Shown: positions 12,668-14,599 of the stretch, piece by piece | Numbering within the stretch: position 1 is the stretch's first letter | How the letters are laid out: each line of letters begins with the position of its first letter | The notes under the pieces: model-generated | Seen by the model: only the letters and a program-made list of their open reading frames with translations | Database searches by the model: none | Told to the model about the DNA's origin: nothing | DNA from: an uncultured Clostridia bacterium | GTDB taxonomy: Bacteria > Bacillota > Clostridia > Oscillospirales > CAG-272 | Assembly (NCBI GenBank): GCA_904501865.1 | Contig: CAJGCF010000039.1 | Location: forward strand, 1 to 14,599 | DNA: 14,599 bases | Reading direction: 5' to 3' | Position numbers and translations under genes: made by a program

Positions 12668-13069
12668 ATGGAAAACGTAATCAATTCTTATGAAACTCTG
12701 TTCATCACCGACGTATCTAACGGTGAAGAGGCTACTGCAGCAACAGTAGAGAAGTTCACAGGCTTGATAGCTTCCAACGGAGAGATCATCGAGGTCGCTC
12801 AGTGGGGCAAGCGTCGTCTTGCTTATCCTATCAACGATATGCCTGAAGGCTACTACACCGTTGTTACACACAAATCTGCTCCTTCTTTCTTGGCAGAGCT
12901 TGACCGTCTTTTTAACATTGACGAGTCTATCATGCGTTCCATGACGGTTAAACTTGACTTTGAGCCTGTTCCTACCGTTAAGGAAGAAGCTGCTCCTGCA
13001 GAAGAAGCTGAAGAAGTTGCTCCTGTTGAAGCTACAGAAGAGGCTACCGAGACGACCGACGCTGAATAA
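12668..13069 (+). CDS. rpsF: 30S ribosomal protein S6 with acidic C-terminal extension
   Basis: The first roughly 97 residues are canonical S6: NSYETLFITDVS (6-17), EVAQWGKRRLAYPINDMPEGYYTVVTHK (about 42-69) and FNIDESIMRSMTVKLD (about 82-97). S6 binds S18 and 16S rRNA at the platform of the small subunit. The last 35 or so residues are a Glu/Ala/Thr-rich acidic tail (EEAAPAEEAEEVAPVEATEE), giving 133 residues against the usual 95-100. Such tails occur in several Firmicute and actinobacterial S6 proteins and are probably disordered. GGGAGG lies 9 bases before the ATG. It is the first gene of the rpsF-ssb-rpsR operon. Confidence 0.97.
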   Translation: MENVINSYETLFITDVSNGEEATAATVEKFTGLIASNGEIIEVAQWGKRRLAYPINDMPEGYYTVVTHKSAPSFLAELDRLFNIDESIMRSMTVKLDFEPVPTVKEEAAPAEEAEEVAPVEATEEATETTDAE

Positions 13070-13094
13070 TTCCACATTTGAGCGTAAGAGGTCG

Positions 13095-13199
13095 GCGTGA
13101 AAGTTACTTCCGCTTTTATATGCAGATAAGCTTTTTCACGCGCGAGTTTTGCCCGAATGGCAAAATTTATTAACCATATTTATGTCGCCGCGAGCGGCG
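13095..13199 (+). promoter_or_regulatory. Hairpin-rich rpsF-ssb intercistronic region
   Basis: Three folds follow one another. GCGTGAAA (13095-13102) pairs with TTTCACGC (13134-13141) around a weaker GCTT/AAGC helix. TTTTGCC (13147-13153) pairs with GGCAAAA (13159-13165) and is followed by TTTATT, terminator-like. CGCCG (13186-13190) pairs with CGGCG (13195-13199) around CGAG, ending 4 bases before the ssb ribosome binding site. They may set the ratio of S6 to SSB by partial termination, RNA processing or ribosome-binding-site occlusion. Confidence 0.5.
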
Positions 13200-13213
13200 G
13201 AATGGAGATTATT

Positions 13214-13678
13214 ATGGCTAATTTTAATTTTAATAAGGTTATTCTTGGCGGAAGATTGACTGCGGATCCTGAGCTCAAGCAGACACAGAGCGGCATCGCT
13301 GTTGTTTCCTTTAGCATCGCTGTGAATCGCAGATATAACAAGAACTCCGCACAGCAGACCGAGACAGACTTTTTCAACGTAACCGCATGGAGAACGACCG
13401 CTGAGTTCGTTTCCCGTTACTTCAGAAAAGGTTCTTCTATTTGTGTTGTAGGCACTATACAGAACAGCACATGGACAGACCAGCAGAACACGAAGCATTA
13501 CAGAACGGACATCGTTGCCGATGAGGTAATGTTCGTAGATAGCAGATCCGAGTCCGCAGGCTCCTTTGGCGGAGACGACGGAGAGGGATTTGGTGGGCCT
13601 GCTCCCGCATTCTCCACACCTTCGGGCACAGCCCCCAAGTTTGAGGAGATAAAGACAGACGACGATCTTCCTTTCTGA
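13214..13678 (+). CDS. ssb: Single-stranded DNA-binding protein
   Basis: This 154-residue protein has an OB-fold at residues about 1-108 (NKVILGGRLTADPELKQTQSG, FFNVTAWRTTAEFVSRYFRKG, KHYRTDIVADEVMFVD). A Gly/Pro-rich disordered linker follows, and then the conserved acidic tip DDDLPF that docks replication and repair partners. It binds single-stranded DNA as a tetramer. The ATG at 13214 has GGAG (13204-13207) 6 bases upstream and gives the normal N-terminus. In-frame ATGs at 13202 and 13157 would add MEII or 19 residues not typical of SSB. It lies between rpsF and rpsR, the standard order. An extra asparagine/phenylalanine-rich start (MANFNFNKV) replaces the usual MLNRVVLVG-type opening. Confidence 0.96.
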   Translation: MANFNFNKVILGGRLTADPELKQTQSGIAVVSFSIAVNRRYNKNSAQQTETDFFNVTAWRTTAEFVSRYFRKGSSICVVGTIQNSTWTDQQNTKHYRTDIVADEVMFVDSRSESAGSFGGDDGEGFGGPAPAFSTPSGTAPKFEEIKTDDDLPF

Positions 13679-13723
13679 TAAAAGGAAAGCCGTCAACAAA
13701 ATTTAATTGGAGGATTTCATAAG

Positions 13724-13978
13724 ATGGATAGAACAGAGAACACTCGTCCTGCACGCCCCGCTATGCGTGCAAAGAGAAAAAAGGTATGTATCTTCTGTGC
13801 AGATAAGGTTTCCTACATTGACTACAAGGATTCCGCAAAGCTCAGAAAGTTCATCAGCGAGCGCGGTAAGATTCTTCCCAGAAGAATTTCCGGTGCATGC
13901 GCCGTACACCAGCGTGAGCTCAATACAGCTATTAAGCGTGCTCGTCAGGTAGCATTGCTTCCTTACATCACTGACTAA
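13724..13978 (+). CDS. rpsR: 30S ribosomal protein S18 (zinc-binding type)
   Basis: This 84-residue protein matches S18: KKVCIFCADKVSYIDYKDSAKLRKFISERGKILPRRISG, then AVHQRELNTAIKRARQVALLPY. Cys22, Cys25, Cys59 and His62 can form a zinc site, so this is the C+ form; many bacteria keep a C- paralogue for zinc starvation, and none is seen here. S18 pairs with S6 on the small subunit platform. TGGAGGA (13708-13714) precedes the ATG by 9 bases. It is the last gene of rpsF-ssb-rpsR and is followed by a strong terminator. Confidence 0.97.
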   Translation: MDRTENTRPARPAMRAKRKKVCIFCADKVSYIDYKDSAKLRKFISERGKILPRRISGACAVHQRELNTAIKRARQVALLPYITD

Positions 13979-13984
13979 TAGTTA

Positions 13985-14016
13985 AAAATACCGTCGGGAA
14001 ACCCGACGGTATTTTT
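13985..14016 (+). terminator. Intrinsic terminator of rpsF-ssb-rpsR
   Basis: A stem of about 14 bp with the core ACCGTCGGG / CCCGACGGT and an AAA loop (13999-14001) merges into a TTTTT run (14012-14016). The outer A-T pairs make it usable in both directions. It is very stable and begins about 7 bases after the rpsR stop. Confidence 0.95.
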
Positions 14017-14036
14017 AAATAAAATTCAAAAAAACA

Positions 14037-14065
14037 TAGACAAATTTTAATAAATATGGTATTAT
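14037..14065 (+). promoter_or_regulatory. Sigma-A promoter of the rubrerythrin gene
   Basis: TAGACA (14037-14042) and TATTAT (14060-14065) are separated by 17 bp, with an extended TG at 14057-14058. The predicted start is near 14072. A 7-bp hairpin with two G-U pairs (14074-14092) would open the leader. Confidence 0.65.
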
Positions 14066-14118
14066 ATACTTAAAGTGGTGATATGCGTCACTGAATTTTT
14101 ATATTGGAGGAAAATAAA

Positions 14119-14599
14119 ATGAGCAACAAATACGCAGGAACACAGACCGAGAAGAATCTTGAAGCCGCTTTCGCGGGCGAATCCCAGGCAAGAAACAAAT
14201 ATACATATTTTGCGTCAAAGGCAAAGAAAGAGGGCTATGAGCAGATAGCTGCGCTTTTCCTCAAGACCGCGGACAATGAAAAGGAGCACGCAAAGATGTG
14301 GTTCAAGGAGCTGGGCGGCATTGGAGACACCGCGGAGAATCTTCTTCACGCGGCAGAGGGTGAAAACTACGAGTGGACCGATATGTACGATGGCTTTGCA
14401 AAGACCGCCGAGGAGGAGGGCTTCTCGGAGCTTGCGGCTAAGTTCCGTCTTGTGGCGGCAATTGAGAGACACCACGAGGAAAGATACCGCGCGCTTCTTA
14501 AGAATATTGAAATGGCAGAGGTGTTTGCAAAGAGCGAGGTAAAGGTTTGGGAGTGCCGCAACTGCGGACATATTATCGTTGGCACAAAGGCACCCGAGA
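14119..14599 (+). CDS. rbr: Rubrerythrin (3' truncated by window edge)
   Basis: The visible 160 residues contain the rubrerythrin di-iron four-helix bundle. Ligands align with those of Desulfovibrio rubrerythrin: Glu21 (GESQARNKY), Glu54 and His57 (DNEKEHAKM), Glu85 and Asp88 (ENYEWTDMY; Asp replaces the classical Glu), Glu116 and His119 (AIERHHEERY). The rubredoxin-like domain begins at WECRNCGHI with the first CxxC pair; the second pair lies past the edge. Rubrerythrin reduces hydrogen peroxide in the cytoplasm of anaerobes. TTGGAGG (14104-14110) precedes the ATG by 8 bases. The frame is open to the last base and the gene should end about 90 bases beyond. No PerR-like 7-1-7 palindrome was found at the promoter. 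Confidence 0.95.
   Translation, partial: MSNKYAGTQTEKNLEAAFAGESQARNKYTYFASKAKKEGYEQIAALFLKTADNEKEHAKMWFKELGGIGDTAENLLHAAEGENYEWTDMYDGFAKTAEEEGFSELAAKFRLVAAIERHHEERYRALLKNIEMAEVFAKSEVKVWECRNCGHIIVGTKAPE

Noticed and set aside
13157..13213. Upstream ATG starts for SSB
   Set aside because: The ATG at 13157 lies within a hairpin stem and lacks a ribosome binding site. The ATG at 13202 adds only MEII and coincides with the ribosome binding site of the real start.
14043..14066. PerR-type box at the rubrerythrin promoter
   Set aside because: TTTAATA and TATTATA are separated by 7 bases rather than 1, and AT-rich promoter DNA produces such matches by chance.

Overview
The window reads as a chromosomal housekeeping segment of a low-to-middle GC, spore-forming Firmicute, most likely an anaerobic Clostridia-class gut lineage. 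The evidence is an L27 precursor with a cleavable LQFFA leader next to its Prp protease, a CwlD-type spore-cortex amidase, a four-ligand zinc-type S18, a rubrerythrin, an Fe-S cysteine desulfidase-like protein, and strong TTGACA-17-TATAAT promoters. There are no phage genes, transposases, CRISPR arrays, tRNAs or rRNAs.

Layout from left to right. (1) A YebC-family regulator at the left edge (its ATG is at base 3) is followed on the same strand by a polysaccharide flippase. (2) rplS (L19) stands alone with its own promoter and a probable autoregulatory leader, and ends in a 21-bp perfect hairpin shared with a convergent gene. (3) That convergent gene encodes a divergent ROK-like winged-helix regulator, read from a consensus promoter that faces away from the next operon. 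(4) rplU-prp-rpmA forms an operon with a structured leader, a GTG start for L21 and a strong terminator; obg does not follow. (5) A foldback, MITE/REP-like intergenic element of about 95 bp precedes an RluA-type pseudouridine synthase gene. (6) cwlD lies convergent to that gene. (7) glyA and an unusual IMP dehydrogenase gene form a likely two-gene unit. (8) A UPF0597/CyuA-type cysteine desulfidase gene is convergent with a degenerate ThyX-like gene. (9) mntP has a short structured 5' leader. (10) The rpsF-ssb-rpsR operon has an S6:S18-type leader and a hairpin-rich rpsF-ssb spacer. (11) A rubrerythrin gene is cut by the right edge.

Functionally, the window mixes ribosomal proteins and their processing (L19, L21, Prp, L27, S6, S18, a pseudouridine synthase), nucleotide and one-carbon metabolism (GlyA, IMPDH, ThyX-like), DNA maintenance (SSB), metal and redox homeostasis (MntP, rubrerythrin, Fe-S desulfidase) and spore or envelope biology (CwlD, flippase). 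Most transcription units have a recognisable sigma-A promoter with a 17-bp spacer, often with a TGn extension of the -10.

No wholly new multi-gene system is evident. The items most worth a second look are the ThyX-like protein with a broken signature, the ROK-like regulator lacking ROK signatures, the short mntP leader, the palindromic element after rpmA, the variant IMPDH and the rpsF-ssb spacer. No stretch longer than 300 bases lacks a gene.
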